Origin: Lycorma delicatula
Lineage: Eukaryota; Arthropoda; Insecta; Hemiptera; Fulgoridae
DNA length: 64,000 nucleotides
NCBI RefSeq assembly: GCF_047948215.1
Contig: NC_134460.1
Span: 149,228,049-149,292,048, forward strand
Reading direction: 5' to 3'
Shown: positions 12,101-26,400 of the stretch, in pieces
Layout of the letters: each line of letters opens with the position of its first letter
How positions within the stretch are numbered: position 1 is the stretch's first letter
Made by a program: the position numbers and the translations under genes
The notes under the pieces: model-generated
What the model was told of the DNA's origin: nothing
The model's database searches: none
The model's input: only the letters and a program-made list of their open reading frames with translations

Positions 12101-14450
12101 TCTGTTGAAAATTATTAAATTATGAGTATATAACAAATAGTGTCTACCATATGGTACTCTTGATGGCAGGTCCTACTGATATGTATGCCACATTAAGTTA
12201 TCTGTGGTTGGGCTTGTGTGTTAAGTGCATTTTTATAAATGCTGCTGCAAACTTGTTACAGTGTCAAGCATGTTTATTATTTTACTTTTTGCTAGAGGTT
12301 TATATAGGGCAGTGTTTGTTTTGAAGTGTTTTCCGTTGCGATTGTTTAGACGATATGTTTTGATAACAACTTTAAAAATATTTCATTTTTTTTTACAGTG
12401 TGCTGCATATTACAACATCTATGATGAATTTTCTTTAAATTTAATAAATCTATTTCAAAAGATCACGTGCCCTAATTTTTATATTGAAGTAAACGGTTAG
12501 GTTATACCTTACATATGTTTATAGAAATACACAACATTTTGCAAACCATAACATTCAAATTTAGTAAAATATCTAATGGTGGCTAATTTTATGTTTGAAG
12601 TTGCAGACACTTTTTAAAAGATCTTGCATAGAGAATATAAAGAACTAAAATTCAACTTGTACAGACCTATTTCTTAACAATATCTTTAACAGTCATCAGC
12701 TATTTATATTACACATCCTGGTTAACTTCAATATAGTTCAATAGTTCCCTCTTCCAGATATACAAGGGTTATCTGAAACATTTTGTACCTCAACATGAAG
12801 ATGGCAGCACTCATCAACAAAAGTTAGGGAATGTATTTGCACATACATTGAAAGGTACTCGTTAATATTTTAGTCATTTTGGATGCTCAGTTGTTTGATA
12901 ATCATTTGAGTAGTAAGTCATTGTTAGTGTTTTTGTGAAAATTGAAAAAACCAAATATTGTGCCGTGATTAAATACTTGCATTTGAAAGGCAATATGCCT
13001 ACGCAAATTAAAACAGAGGTGGACGCTGTTTATGGGAACTCTATCTCATCATTTACCACCATGATGGGCAGCTGAATTTAAATATGGTTGTACCAACCAT
13101 GGATGGCCAAAAACTGCAACCAATCACTTATATTGTTGAAAATGTTTACCAAATGGTACTGGACGACCAACGAATAAAGGTCAGAGAGATAGCAGAGGCT
13201 ATGTGCATATGAAAAGAATGTGTGTCGTATGTTAACTGAAGGATTGGATATTAACCTATTAGTGCGTTGAGTGCTGCATTTTCTTACTGGACCAAAAACA
13301 CATTCGAATGAACATTTCCAAGACCCTTCTGGAACAGTTTAAGCAGTGAGTCAAATTTTTGCATCTATTAACTGTAGATAAAATGTGGGTCCACCACTAC
13401 ACTCCTGAGGTGAAACAACAGTCAAAACAGTTGACTGCAAAAGGGTGAACCTGCTTTGAAAAAGGCAAAGACTGTTCCATCAACCGGGAAGATGATTGCG
13501 ACTGTTTTTTGGGTCAGTAACGGAATTTTGTTTATCAATTATCTTAAAAAAGGTGAAACGGTAATGAGACAACATTATGCATCATTACTTGACAAGCTGA
13601 AGGCAGAAATTGCAAATAACTACCACATTTGAAGAAGATAGCGTTTTTCCATCAGGACAATGTGCCCCTGTTTGTACTTCAACGGTCGCCATGGCTAAAA
13701 TTCACAAATTGCACTTTGAATTAGTTGACCACTTACTGTATTCACCAGATCTGGGACTTTTTCTTATTTTCTAACCTTAAAGTTTCACTAGGAGGAGGAG
13801 GCGGCCTATTTTGCATAGAAAGGCGCCAACTACTATTAAGAAGGGTTAAAGAGCATTGCTGGAAGAAGTGTATCAATTTCAAAGGAGACTGTGAAAAATA
13901 AAACTGTATTTGATAAAAAAAATACATCTCTATATTAGGCTCAAAATTTAAGACAACCCCTTGTACATTCTCTACCTTTCCTTTTTCCACCCCTTTACAT
14001 TAATATGGAACACTGGGAATAGTCAACACCAGAGTGAAATGTATCTGGTCATCAATACTAAAAATGTTTATTTTTATAAAATGGAATTATTTAATGTTTC
14101 CAATTTATGAAAAAATAAAATCTTATTTTAAATTGCTTCGTTCATTTTTTGGTTTTGATTAAGCAAAGTTAGAAATACAGTTTTACTAAAGAATATATAT
14201 TTCTTTGGTTCTTTAATTATGCTGAAAGTTTCCTTATCAATTGTGATATCTTGAAAATAACAAATTTTGTAATCTTTGGTATTAATTAATTATTTTTAAT
14301 GACCAAAAATTATCCTGTTCATGTACCTCTTACATCATTTTAAGGGCTATACTTTTTTCAAGATAAAAATATAGTAAGGAGATAGGTTTTTAAAATGTCA
14401 TAATTTTTTCTAAAAAAAAAAAAAAAGAAAAAAGTCCTATTTCTGATCAG

Positions 14451-14487
<37 letters not shown>

Positions 14488-17400
14488 GTAAAAGAAAGGA
14501 AACATGTAGATGCTTTTTTATTGAGTAATTGGGATGCCAGAATGCGTTTTGTTTAGTCAAATTTACTAAGTTATTGTGGGTTATTCTCTGGAATTCATGC
14601 TCATTGTTAAATGTGTATTAGGGATATTTTTTTTAAAAAAAAAGCTGATTTTTTATGGCTTAATAATTTCTTGCTGAGTTTTATTATATCTTGAAATTTG
14701 TAAGACCGGTTTTGTTTTCTGAATTAGGTAGTTTGTTATGATATGATGTTTGTGTTAATTTTTTTATTGTAGATTGATAACCCCTTTGCATGACTTTCAT
14801 TTACTTCTATATTCTTATTTTGAATTGGTCTGTGTTCTCTGATTACCGAAATAGTAAATGTGTTGTTAGGTATTGGATGATGCTGTAGAAGTAATTTTGT
14901 TTTATTAACATTGTTAAGATAACCTTGCAATTGACACCTACAGTGGAATGGGAATTTTTAAATTACCAGATTTGGTGGTTCTAAGCTTGATCATGTGACT
15001 GCGTGAACATATTACTAGTTTTTTGGCCGTTGATTGCATTTATGAAAATAAGAATTGCTTTGCAATTTTGATAAGTTGCTAAATACAGCAAATAAACAAT
15101 TAGAACAATAATAGTTAACTTTACTAGTATTTTATCATCTAAAGCAGAGGTTCCCAAACTTATTTTTCTCATAGACCACTTTCAAAATTTTGCTGGTTCC
15201 GGTGGACACCCTGCAGCTAGTTTACTAGCTCCAGTGGACCCCCTGCAGGTAAGTCCTTACTACTTTTTCCGACACTGGCAAATGCTATCATCTATTCACT
15301 TTACTTTTCTTTTTGAAATTCCGGAAACAAATGAGTAACGTTTATCCTTGGCAATCGTATTTATATTAGTGAAGAATCAAACAAGTTCATGCAAGATTGC
15401 TAGTACACACACCACAAGTCGTATTTCGTCCCTTTGCACATCTGAACAAGCGTTGCGGATGGCGGCGGCGCTTTGCAAGTCTTGACACGTTCGTTGTACT
15501 GAATATGGAATATGCAAGTTTTTACAAGTAACAGTCGCTGAGCTTCTCAAAACATTATCTGCCTAGATTGATACGCAAAGTCAAGCCAACATTTTAGTTC
15601 TTCACTATCAAAACCAGATGAATTTTCGTGGATCCCCGCTTACGAATTGTGAACCCCCATTTTTTTGTCACGCCAACATAGACCCCCGTCGAGTCTCCCG
15701 TGAACCCCTGGGGGTCCACCTGGACCACTTTGAGAATCAATAACTAAAGGGAAGTATTGAGTTAAGTTCATGAGATAGAAGTAGTTGATATGTGAAAAAT
15801 GGTTTATTATTTTATATTATTTTTTTGAGATTATTGCATGTGTATTTAATATAAAATTTTAAAAAAATATATTGAAAACTAATTTTTTAGCTGTTTATTA
15901 GTTTGGCAGATCCAGTCCAGTAATCTGGCCTTATTTGACATCTCTTTCCTACAGTAGTTGCCGACTATAGTTGAAAGCCGGTTTTTTGATGTTGCATGAT
16001 ATACAGACAGGTTCACTGTTGTACTTCTGATCTTGATGGCCATCAAGTTCTGCATTGAGATTGCATGTAAATACAGGCTATTTCTAAGTTAATTATACAA
16101 AAGTAACCTTTAATAATGAAAAAAGTAAGTAACTTATAGAATTGTTTGACACATCACTGAGTGCAGTATATCTTTAAGTTTCATTCTTGCTTAACACTAT
16201 TTAGTTCCTGATGTTCTCAGTAGGTGGCAAGTGCGAATGAGTAATTCCATCAGTCATCATGGAGTTGTATACTGGTGCAGAATGTGCTCAATGTTGTATG
16301 GTTTCGTGAATCCAAATCTGCTATTACAGTTTGGAGACAATTTGATTAAATATCACAAGCAACCGCCTAAAAGATAGTCGTTATCGCATGTTACAATTGT
16401 TTCATTGAAACAGGTTGTGCATCACAAGGGATGCCGGATCAGGATGATCTTCAATTTCTGAAGCAGCCATCAAACAAGTGTAGCAGACATTTATTTGGAA
16501 TCCAGGTAAATCAGTGGGATGCTCCAGCTTATAGTTGGATATTTGTAGTGTTACAATGTGGAGCATATTGTGTAATCGACTGTTGTTTAAACCTTAAAAA
16601 TCACAACTGATACAAGCTTGAGTGAAGGAGATAAAGAATGAACAGTTTTGTGTAAACATGTTAAAAAAAGTTGAGACTGAAGTTAATTAATTATCTTAAT
16701 AAAATTGTATTCACTGAAGAAGCAACTTTCCGTACTGGCAGTAAAGTGAATCTACATAATGTTCAGATATGGAGCGAGTGGAATCCACATCACGATCAAA
16801 TTTGTATGAGACTTGCCTAAGGTAAATTTTCTTGTGCTGTAAGCTGTTAAAAGATTTGCAGTCCTTCCCCTTTTGCAGAGTCAACTGTAACTGGCATATC
16901 ATACCTGGACATGTTTGAACACTATAATCTACTATAATTAGACATTTTTATTTAATCTCATCTCATTATTATCTAATGCCACAATTACTACAGGATATGG
17001 GCACAGAATTCATTTTCCAGTGGCAAGTTGCGGTGCCATTGCATTATCATCGTGCAGTTGCATCTCTCAATAGCAAAGTGCCAATTTAGATTGGACCTGG
17101 TGGAACAATTCGCTGGCCTCCATGAATGCCTGATTTAACTCAGTGAACTTCTCTGTGTGGGGTTACATTAAAGAGTGTTTGTTCCTCCGCTTCCAGAAAA
17201 TATTAAGCTGTGGCACTGGATAACACAAAAAGTTGCTATCATACATCAAGACATGCTTTATAAGTTTTGGCAGGAAATCAATTGCTGATGGGACATCTGC
17301 CATGTTACAAAAGGTTCATATTGAACATTTGTAAATAAACTTGAAGATGTATTGTATTCAGTGTTGTGTCAGAACATTTCTTTAAGTTATTTACTTTTTT

Positions 17401-20400
17401 CATTATTATAGGTTACTTTTGTATCTAATTTAGAAATATTCTGTAAATAAAATTGATTAAAATCTAATGAACTAAACAAGATTCATGTTTTTAAAACATT
17501 TCTGTAGCGACCCTACAGATTTAGTATATCGGTGAATTGCCAGTTACTTAATACATCATACTTTTTTCTGTTTCTGTATTTGTTTATTTTTTATTAAGTA
17601 TTCATTTTATTTTTAGATTAGTGAAGCAGAATTTCTAACCATGTTCTTGTCTACATTAAATGACATTGTACGTAGTTCTGTTATGTATTATGAAATATCA
17701 TTTGGTTTGCTATTTAAGTGTTATGAGTGTTCTGTTAGAAATAATTTTTGTTGTAATATAATTAATCTATAATCATGTATAGCTAATTTTAAAAGCAGAA
17801 AACTTAATTATTACTTCTACCAGATTTTAATATTATTTGTAGTTCATTTAATTTTCTTGTATGTTTATGTAATGTTATTGAAGCTTTTTTTTCTGTGATT
17901 GTGAAGTAGTTATTTGAAGCAATTATTAAGTGTTGTGCAATGCATTCTAATAGTGATTGTTCACTATCTTTGAATTAATATATTTAAATTTACCTAAGAA
18001 ATTGTTTCAGTTATTGTTTAATTTATTTGTTTAGATGTTGGCCAAAAAAGAAATCGTGTGAAAGATATACCTCGGAATGGAAAAAAATTGAAAAGATCCA
18101 CTTCATGTGATGAGAATACTGAATCAAAATTAAGGAAGCGTACTCACTCTCTTGATGGCATAGATGTTGAAATTTCTGGTGTAAAAAGGTTACGGCAGGA
18201 TTTGGAAAAGGATACCTCTTACGATCCTTTGGCTTCATTAAAAAAAACTAAACGACAAAAAGAGGAATTGAACGGAGAAAAAGATGAGGATGTAGAGTAT
18301 AGCGATAGTAAAAATAGTGATAATGACTCAAAATTAGAGGAAAGCGTAGAAAAGTTGAGTGAAATTACAGATTCAGGTAATGATGAAAATGATGCTATTG
18401 ATAAATCTGAAGTTGGTGATAGTACTAAAGAAAAAGTAAATGAAAAAAATTCAAGTGTAGAGAACAGTAAAAATGAAAAGAGTGATGAAAATTCTGATGA
18501 CCATAAAGAAAAAGAAGGTGTAACTAATAATGTCGGGGGCAGTGATGAAGATACTGACGAAATAAGGAATGTGCCTTCAGAGGATGTTTCATGTGTGGAT
18601 TTGGATTTAAGTATAGAAAGCGATGCTCAGGATACGATGAAGTACATTACTAAAAACCTTCCGCTTATGAAAACATTTCATAAAGAAAAATTCAAGTCTC
18701 TTTCAAAATCTGTAAGTATATTTTATTACTAATTATAGTTTGTAATACGTTATTCATTCATTATTATTACTATTTAGATTTTCTAATTAAATAACACAGT
18801 GCTTTAGCAGTAGATATCAAAAGTAATATTAGTGTGAATTTTATCGAGGATGCTGATCGCATGTGGATCGGTTGTAGAATCAAGAATGTTCCTTTATCCA
18901 GAATGTTCTGGATTCAAATCCTGGGCTGGTTTTGCATTTTTATATTACAAAATTACCATATAATCCTGCGCGTTGGATTTATGTGCTGAACTAATCATCT
19001 AAAAAAGGAACTAGGATGAACAGTGTTTGTTTAGTTATACATTTTAGATACATAAGCTTTTTTTCATGGTTAATTTTCCATGTTATAAAATTTTAATTTT
19101 CTGTGAATTAAAAGGAAGCAGATTCTAGACAATTTAGAGGATATATTTTTATTATTTAAGAAGAACCATGTTTGAATAATGCCATGAAATGTTCAAAGTA
19201 GATTGTTAGTTGCGAAGGATGATGAATGGAAACAGAAAGACTGTTTAATGTCAAGAACAGAAGGGTCACGTGAAAGTTATTCAAAATCAAAAGTATTGGA
19301 TGAAAGATTAAACTGTGATTAAGATATTAAAAGATCAGCAAAGAATCTGTACAGAGTTTGAAAAAGGAAAAGTATGTTGTCTTGTTTTTCTCCTCTCTCT
19401 CATTTGCCGTATTGAAAATGTTTGATGTCCTGCATTATGTGTTGAATTTGTTAAAATTCTCCTTTTGAAAATAATTATAGTTATAAACAAAAAAGGATTA
19501 AAATTATGTGGAAATTGCTGCTTGCTTGGGTCCAAGGAAACCAGAAGATCGACCGATTTCTCCCTTCTCCAAAAATTTAAGGGTTTGAATCCCAGTCAGT
19601 CAGGCATGGCATTTTTCACCTGCTACAAAATTCATCAGCCACTGCTGGATGTTGTTTAATATGGTTAATCGCTTACTCTTACTACATGCTTGTTTCTAAG
19701 ATGTCTAGAACATCTGCAATGTGTTTAACAGCTAAAGCAATGTCTAGTAAACTGGTTACTGTAGAACTTTAAGATAAACCAACATTTAAATGGAGTTTTG
19801 CTAAATAATATTGGCAGTTATTGACTAATCACCTTGGGTTTCAGTGTTCCTCAAAATGATGAAAAAAAGAAAACCGGAAAATATGATTCAGAAAGAAACT
19901 TTTTTCAATGGAGACATTCAATCCATTTCATAAGCGACGCAAATTTTGTACAGAAGATTTATTGAAGGAGAATTGTATCGATAAATATCCTTAGTATTGT
20001 TGTTAAGATAAAAAGTACTATTATCCTCCTGCAAAGATCATTATAGTTACTACATTTAGTATTGCTTATCTTTCTCAGCTTCTTTTTTTTTTATCTCTTG
20101 TTGATGTGTTTCAGAACCAGTCCATTGTCAAAACTTATTGTACTAATACTTTAAATTTTGTTAATCTTTATCTAGCGTTTAGTCAACACCTCTCCTTATA
20201 TTAACATCGTGCCTTATGTTATGTGGCCTTCTTGTTTATTTGTTATTAACGGTTATATTTGTCTCCTAATTTTGTTTATTTATTTCCTGTTTTCAACAAA
20301 TGAGGTTCTTGAAAAGGACATTGCTTGATTATTGATCTGTTAAGTTATGATCTTATTGTTACTTTTTAGTTTAAAGATTTTTTAGAATTTTCTAAAATGT

Positions 20401-23400
20401 TCATTCTTCCTTAACACATTGTGAATTAATTTTGTTGATTCTTCCATTTTCATCTTGGTGTGCCATTCTTTTATTAAATTCGTTGCACAATTAGAATTGT
20501 TTTTTTGATTTTTATAAAACGAATCTTGTGTATTTGTTTTATTTTAATTTTCTTCCTGTTTGTCCGATGCATGATGGATTCCATTTACATTTTATTTTGT
20601 ATATACTATTATTACTGTATATTTCCTTTTCTTCTATGTTACTATTAAAAATCTTTTTGGTACTTATGTATTGACGCCACCGCAGCTACAGCTTTATTTA
20701 AAAACAGTAGTCAATCGGATTTCGGTGGAAAATCAAGTCTCTTTATTAATTTTAATAAATGGTTATTTATATTTATTTATTTTATAAATATAATTTAACC
20801 TAACTTAACCTACATTCGCTTTGCTCGCTAACCTTGACTAATTAACAGGCGTGTTTTGATTATTTAAATAATAAATAATTGCAATAATTACTGAATTTAT
20901 TAAATAAATACTCAAAAAATTATGGTGTTAATTAGTCAAGGTTAGCAAGCGAAGTGAGTGTAGGTTAAGTTTGGTTAAATTATATTTATAAAATAAATAT
21001 AAATAACCATTTATTATAATTAATAAAGAGACTGTTCATTTTCCACTGAAATCCGATTGACTACTTTGTTTTTAAATACGTAAGTACAAGATTAGTGTAT
21101 TATTTGTATTTATAGCCAATACAGATAAATCTGCTATTAAGTATATTTGCAATATAAATTACTTTACTATTTTTCAAATATTCTTTGTGTATTGTTTTAT
21201 AGCTAGTTTGGGAATTTCTAAATTTTTGTGTAGTATTGATTTTGATTATTACGTACATATTAAGTATTAATTAATGCACGATAAAAATTATACCAAAATG
21301 CATGTTAGCAGCAACAAGATAAGTTTATAAATAAAAAATTAATTATTCCTTTTCTAAAAAAAAAAATTATATCAATTTTCTAACAAAATATTAATTTATT
21401 TTAGGTCATATCATTGTATAATGAATTGAATCCTACCTACTGTCTATCCTGATGTCTGATGATTAAGTTTAATAAATATTATGTTTAGTGCTTACTGCTT
21501 GCTTGAATGTTGTTTGAATCCTTAAATGTTGTTTGAATGTTGCTTAAAACTTTTGACTCAAAAACAGACAGAAAACATTTTATTCAGGTTTAATGTAAAA
21601 AATGTTTATATTCAAAAAAATTGACAAAAAAGGTTTGACTCAGAACAGATATGAGATAGGTAATAGAGTGCGATAGAAATTACAACAGTGTAGCTTACTT
21701 AGTTTTGCTTCAGTAATGCAATGCTTAATTTAAAAATTATTTGAGCGATATAGGTTTGCTATTGTACAAACATCAACTGTGATGGATTTCTGTACAAGCC
21801 TGAAAACCTGGTCCACGTACAGTTTGTTATGCTTTTAAGTTAGTCTTTTCTAACTGCTTATGTATCTGACTGGTTATGTGTCTGATTATATGTACGTTTT
21901 TACATTGTGTTGCAATCCAGTTGTTTGAGTATGTATAATACCGGATTTTACAACTTTGAGATTACTAGTTTGACGATGTATAGTAGTAATCCAAGCTGCT
22001 TAACTCTACAGAGTAGAAGAATGGAGTTAACAGTAATCTGTAGTCCGATAATAAATTAAGTTATTAATTTGTCATTTTATTTATTTTTTTAATTATGCAA
22101 TATTCATGTTTGCAGTAAACTAAATTGTTCTCTTCTAACTGTTAGTTCTGAATTGTTGATTTTATTAGTTTTTTTTTTTTTCAGGATTTGGAAGAGTTAA
22201 TCGTACAGAAAATTTGTGAATCCATTGCAGATAGAAGTGTGATAGGTGAACTTAGACTTAGGGTAAGAAGTTTAGAACAGTCTATTGATCATTGGAGAAA
22301 AAAATCACAAATTATTGAGAAATCTGTAAGTTAATTTTTGAGTCATGTTGTAATTTATAACAGCCATTTTTTTCTATTTCTGTACTTTATGTGATAGAAA
22401 ATTTTTTGTTGCTGTTGAGATTGGTTTTGTTATTTTGGGAAATTTGTATGTTTCTTCATTTTTGGATATTTTTTCTGGGTAGAGACCCTTCACACTCGTG
22501 CCTAGATTGCTTTTTTGTGATTGTGTATAAATTAGATGTGCAGTAGTGCACATTTGTTTTACTCAATAGAAAAAGCAAAATTTATAAAATTACAACAAAT
22601 CTACTGTTGATATTTCCAAGAATAAAATCATGGTTATAATTTACAAAAATCATAAAATTTTTTACAAATCAAGATAGATTCTATCATCATCAATTATATA
22701 AGTACTTAGTAAATGGTATAAATACAAGTTCTTATAATACATTTTTGAATTAAAGAAGCAGCACTTAAGATTTTATTTAAAAGAAAGAAAATTATTCGCA
22801 CAAACAAAACAATGCAAGTATATAAGAAAGAACTTTATTTAAGAATGAACTTTAGAAGTTTAAACAGCAGTTTTGTTAAATAAATCAAAATCAACTTATT
22901 ACTCATTCTTTTTTCTAAGTCGTAATGGTAATGAAAATTTATTCATTTTGTTAGTCTTGCTTGAAGTAATACTTATTAAACTGAAATTTGTATTAGAAAG
23001 TTTGAACCATGAAACCCAACAGTCTTTTGAAAACTAAGAATTACATGGACGAGGGTACCAGATTAATTATGTTTCTAACAGCCTGTCTTGTAGTGTAGAT
23101 ATGTTAACACCACAACAGTTTGAACAGTACACCTTCTATAGCACAATTACAGGTATAGTATGAAATATATATGAAGAAACCTCTAGCAAGTAAGTAATAC
23201 CTTAATTCAGTCAGGGTTTATTTATCCAAAATATTTAAAATGATAGAAAAAACTGTTTAGGTAATACAATTTTTCTTAGCATTAGAGCTATAAATCTTGT
23301 CATTTTTATGATTCTCTATGCAGATTATAATATCATGTGATTAAATAATGAGAATTTAGCTATTTAGTTTTGGAATCATTTAACATATTTATTATTCCAT

Positions 23401-26400
23401 GGAAACCATAGCTTTAAGGTATTGAAATAATTTTGTATTTCCAGGTTCAAACTTTTACTATCACCGATCATATAAATGGAATTTAGTATAGTTAATGCAA
23501 CTTTTCTCCATCTATGTATGTAATTTTAATTCCATTTTAGTACTGAGTTATTTCAATTTTAGTACGCCACAAAGTTCATTTTGCCAACGTATTTATGTTT
23601 AAATTTAAGTAATTCTGTTAATTATGAGTAACACAGGTTTCCTTTCTACAGATAAGTATACATTTTTTGAATATGTTGCAGTCAATAATAACCCAGTAGG
23701 TTATTTGCCTATTAAAATTGGAAATAGTTGGTTGGCATGTACATTTTAACTACTTAGCTAATGAATTATTATACAGAATTGCTGGTTATGTAGATAATGA
23801 AGTGAATAAAATATTTATAGGTTAGATGTAATTTATTTAAACTGGAAAATATCTTATTTAAGTATTTGTATCCATGCACCATATAAATTCTTACTAGTAA
23901 AGATTTGATACATGTGTAAAACAGGTTAATTGTCAGGACCCTAAAAACCAGACACGATACTTGTTTGATGAATTGTTCAAGACTAAAGAAATAAAGAATA
24001 GTATATTTATTAATAATCAAAGAATAATAAGAAGTTGTTGGTTTACAGGACTCTTTACAAAATGAAGAAGAAATCATTACTTGATTTCATGTCTGAACAA
24101 TCTCTTAGTGTCAGTTTTATGATTTAATAAATTTTTATTCCTGAATTTATTGATATTGTTAAAAACATTTATTAAACAATTTTTTTTAGTTAGGAAACAT
24201 TAAGTTAAGAAACTCATTTTAAAAAACCACCATTTACTCATTATGATTCAAGTAAATGACCAAGAATAAATCATATTTTTAAATTGGATTGAAAGGTCTG
24301 TGTGTAAAAAAAATTCTGTGCATTAATTTGCTTTCTCTCCTAAAATTTATATTTGTATAATGATATAAATCATTGTTTCTCAACTTGTGGGGCGCGCTTC
24401 CCATAGGGGATTGTGTGATAACACTAAATGGGAGGTGTGAGCATATCAAAAAGAAAAAAAAATATTAAAAAGGTTTTTTAATTTACCAAAAGGAAAGCAA
24501 AAAATACATTCTGACATAATAAATAATAAAATACACATTTACACTGATACAGTACACTTATAAAATGGATTGCATTGGTACTGCACAATGTATTTTTGAT
24601 AATAACTTAACTGATAAGTTATATTATATATATTAAAAATTAAGTATATATTAAAAATTAATTATATATTAAAAACAAGTTTAATAGTTATTGGCGACTC
24701 CTTTGGACCTGTCTTGCAGAGCAAAGTTTTTGAAGGAAGGTATTATATTAGAATAGACACTCTTGAGTTCTTTTTCTATATTTAATTGAGATCTATATTT
24801 TGTCATCAAAGTAGCCATTGCAGAAAATCCAGTTTCGCAAAAGCAGGATTTTAATTTTAAAAGTATACGAAATGCTTTTTTCAGTGCAGAAAACTAATCA
24901 TCCACCCCCTGCCCAAAATTCAAAGAATGATTCTCTACTCTACTAAATGGCATTTGTATATGTGTCTGTGTGTGCATTATCCTTAGCTTAGCACTGGAAT
25001 GTACTGATCACTATTGAAAAATCCCAATTCATTAGTTCATGTCTCATGGTGGTCGGGTGTATATTTGTTACATTATTATATATTGATATACTGTACATAT
25101 TTATCAAAGTTTTGGGAAAATTTAGTATTTTTTAATCGGATCTGAATTTTCAGATGAAGATTGCAAATATCTCAAAAACTGTTGGTTCTAGTGCTCTGAA
25201 AAATTTTTTTGACCCTCTCCCCTCAACAATACTCCATCCTCTCCCAGTAGTACCCGTCGGATGATAGTATTTTCAAGTGCCTCTGGGGTGCTAATTCAAT
25301 AATTAAAGAGACAAATTGATGGAAAAAACTATTTTTGCAAAATAGTTTTACTACTTCTCAACATATCCCCATCAGTATTATTATACTTGTCCCAATGATG
25401 AACTAGTTTTTTTATACCTGATGCAAAGAAGTCTGTCTTGTTTGAGCCACTTTCCCGCAAATTCTTTGACCTCCTCGTTGTTGCAGAACTTTTTTCCATG
25501 TAAAGCCTCCTTGAGTGGACCAAACAAATCAAAATCTGAGGGAGCCAAATCTGGATTGTTGGGAGGATGTGGTAGTATCTTCCAACCCATTTTCCAATGG
25601 TTTCTTGGGTCAGCTGGTTGGTGTGAGGGCAAGCATTGTCTTGTTGCAGTATCATGTTTTTTTCTTTGAGATCCGCGATGTTTTTCTCTAATTGTTGGCA
25701 TGTCTGATTAGTAAACACTGATTATTGTATGCTGATTTTCCAAATAATCCCAAAAGACGACATCCTTGGACATCCATGTTCCTTGGACATCCCAAAAGAT
25801 GGTCAACATGACTTTTTCCGCTGATGCTTGCATTCTGAATTTCTTTCTGAGAGGTGAGCTGGTGTGCTTCCATTCCATGGTTTGTCTTTTGGACTCTGGT
25901 TCAAAATGGTGAACCAGAGTTTCCAAGTTTCATTAGACGATAAAATCTTGTTTAGTAAAGGGTCACCTTTTTTTTTATAGTGTTCTTTCAAGTCTGTACA
26001 CACTTTGAATCTTGTTTTCTCGTTTTGTTCTGTAACTATTGGGACCCACCTTGCACTTGTTTTACTGTACTTGAGCTTGTTACTGATAATGTTATGAATT
26101 GTGCCAAACCATTGCTCGTCAGTCACTGAGTTTTGACCATTCCTGAATTGTTCTACCCACTTACAAAAATTTCTGCGGTTCATACAACTTTCACCATATT
26201 GTAAAACCATTCGTAAAAAGATTTTAGCCGGTTTTTCACCTTCAGAAAGCAAAAAAAACGAATCGCTGAGTGTTATTCAACTAATCTGGAAACTTCAAGT
26301 GGATATGCCATTATTAAATGCAATATTGAGGTTATAAACAAAACAATTTTTTTCCATCAGCTCATCCCAGTGATGCTAACCTAAAGTCTTTTATGTGGAC

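Larger units (their letters stand above)
11453..18034 (+). other. wde: intron 3
   Basis: Phase-1 intron of 6.6 kb. It contains a mariner (12761-13965), a (TA)n tract (14453-14486), a non-autonomous hAT (15145-15741) and a Tc1/mariner-type element (16096-17423). Between these I see only AT-rich sequence. Small open frames there, such as one at 12225-12500, have no coding character. Confidence 0.75.
18712..22184 (+). other. wde: intron 4
   Basis: Phase-0 intron of 3.5 kb ending in a long T tract and TCAG. It contains two SINE-like pieces with B-box sequences (about 18850-19010 and 19500-19660) and a large foldback element (20695-21078). Otherwise I see only AT-rich sequence. Confidence 0.8.

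Noticed and set aside
18000..18010. alternative acceptor for exon 4 (TTTCAG at 18010)
   Set aside because: It would bring an in-frame TAA before the conserved frame.
25421..25669. 82-codon plus-strand frame
   Set aside because: It is the antisense of the mariner transposase read on the minus strand.
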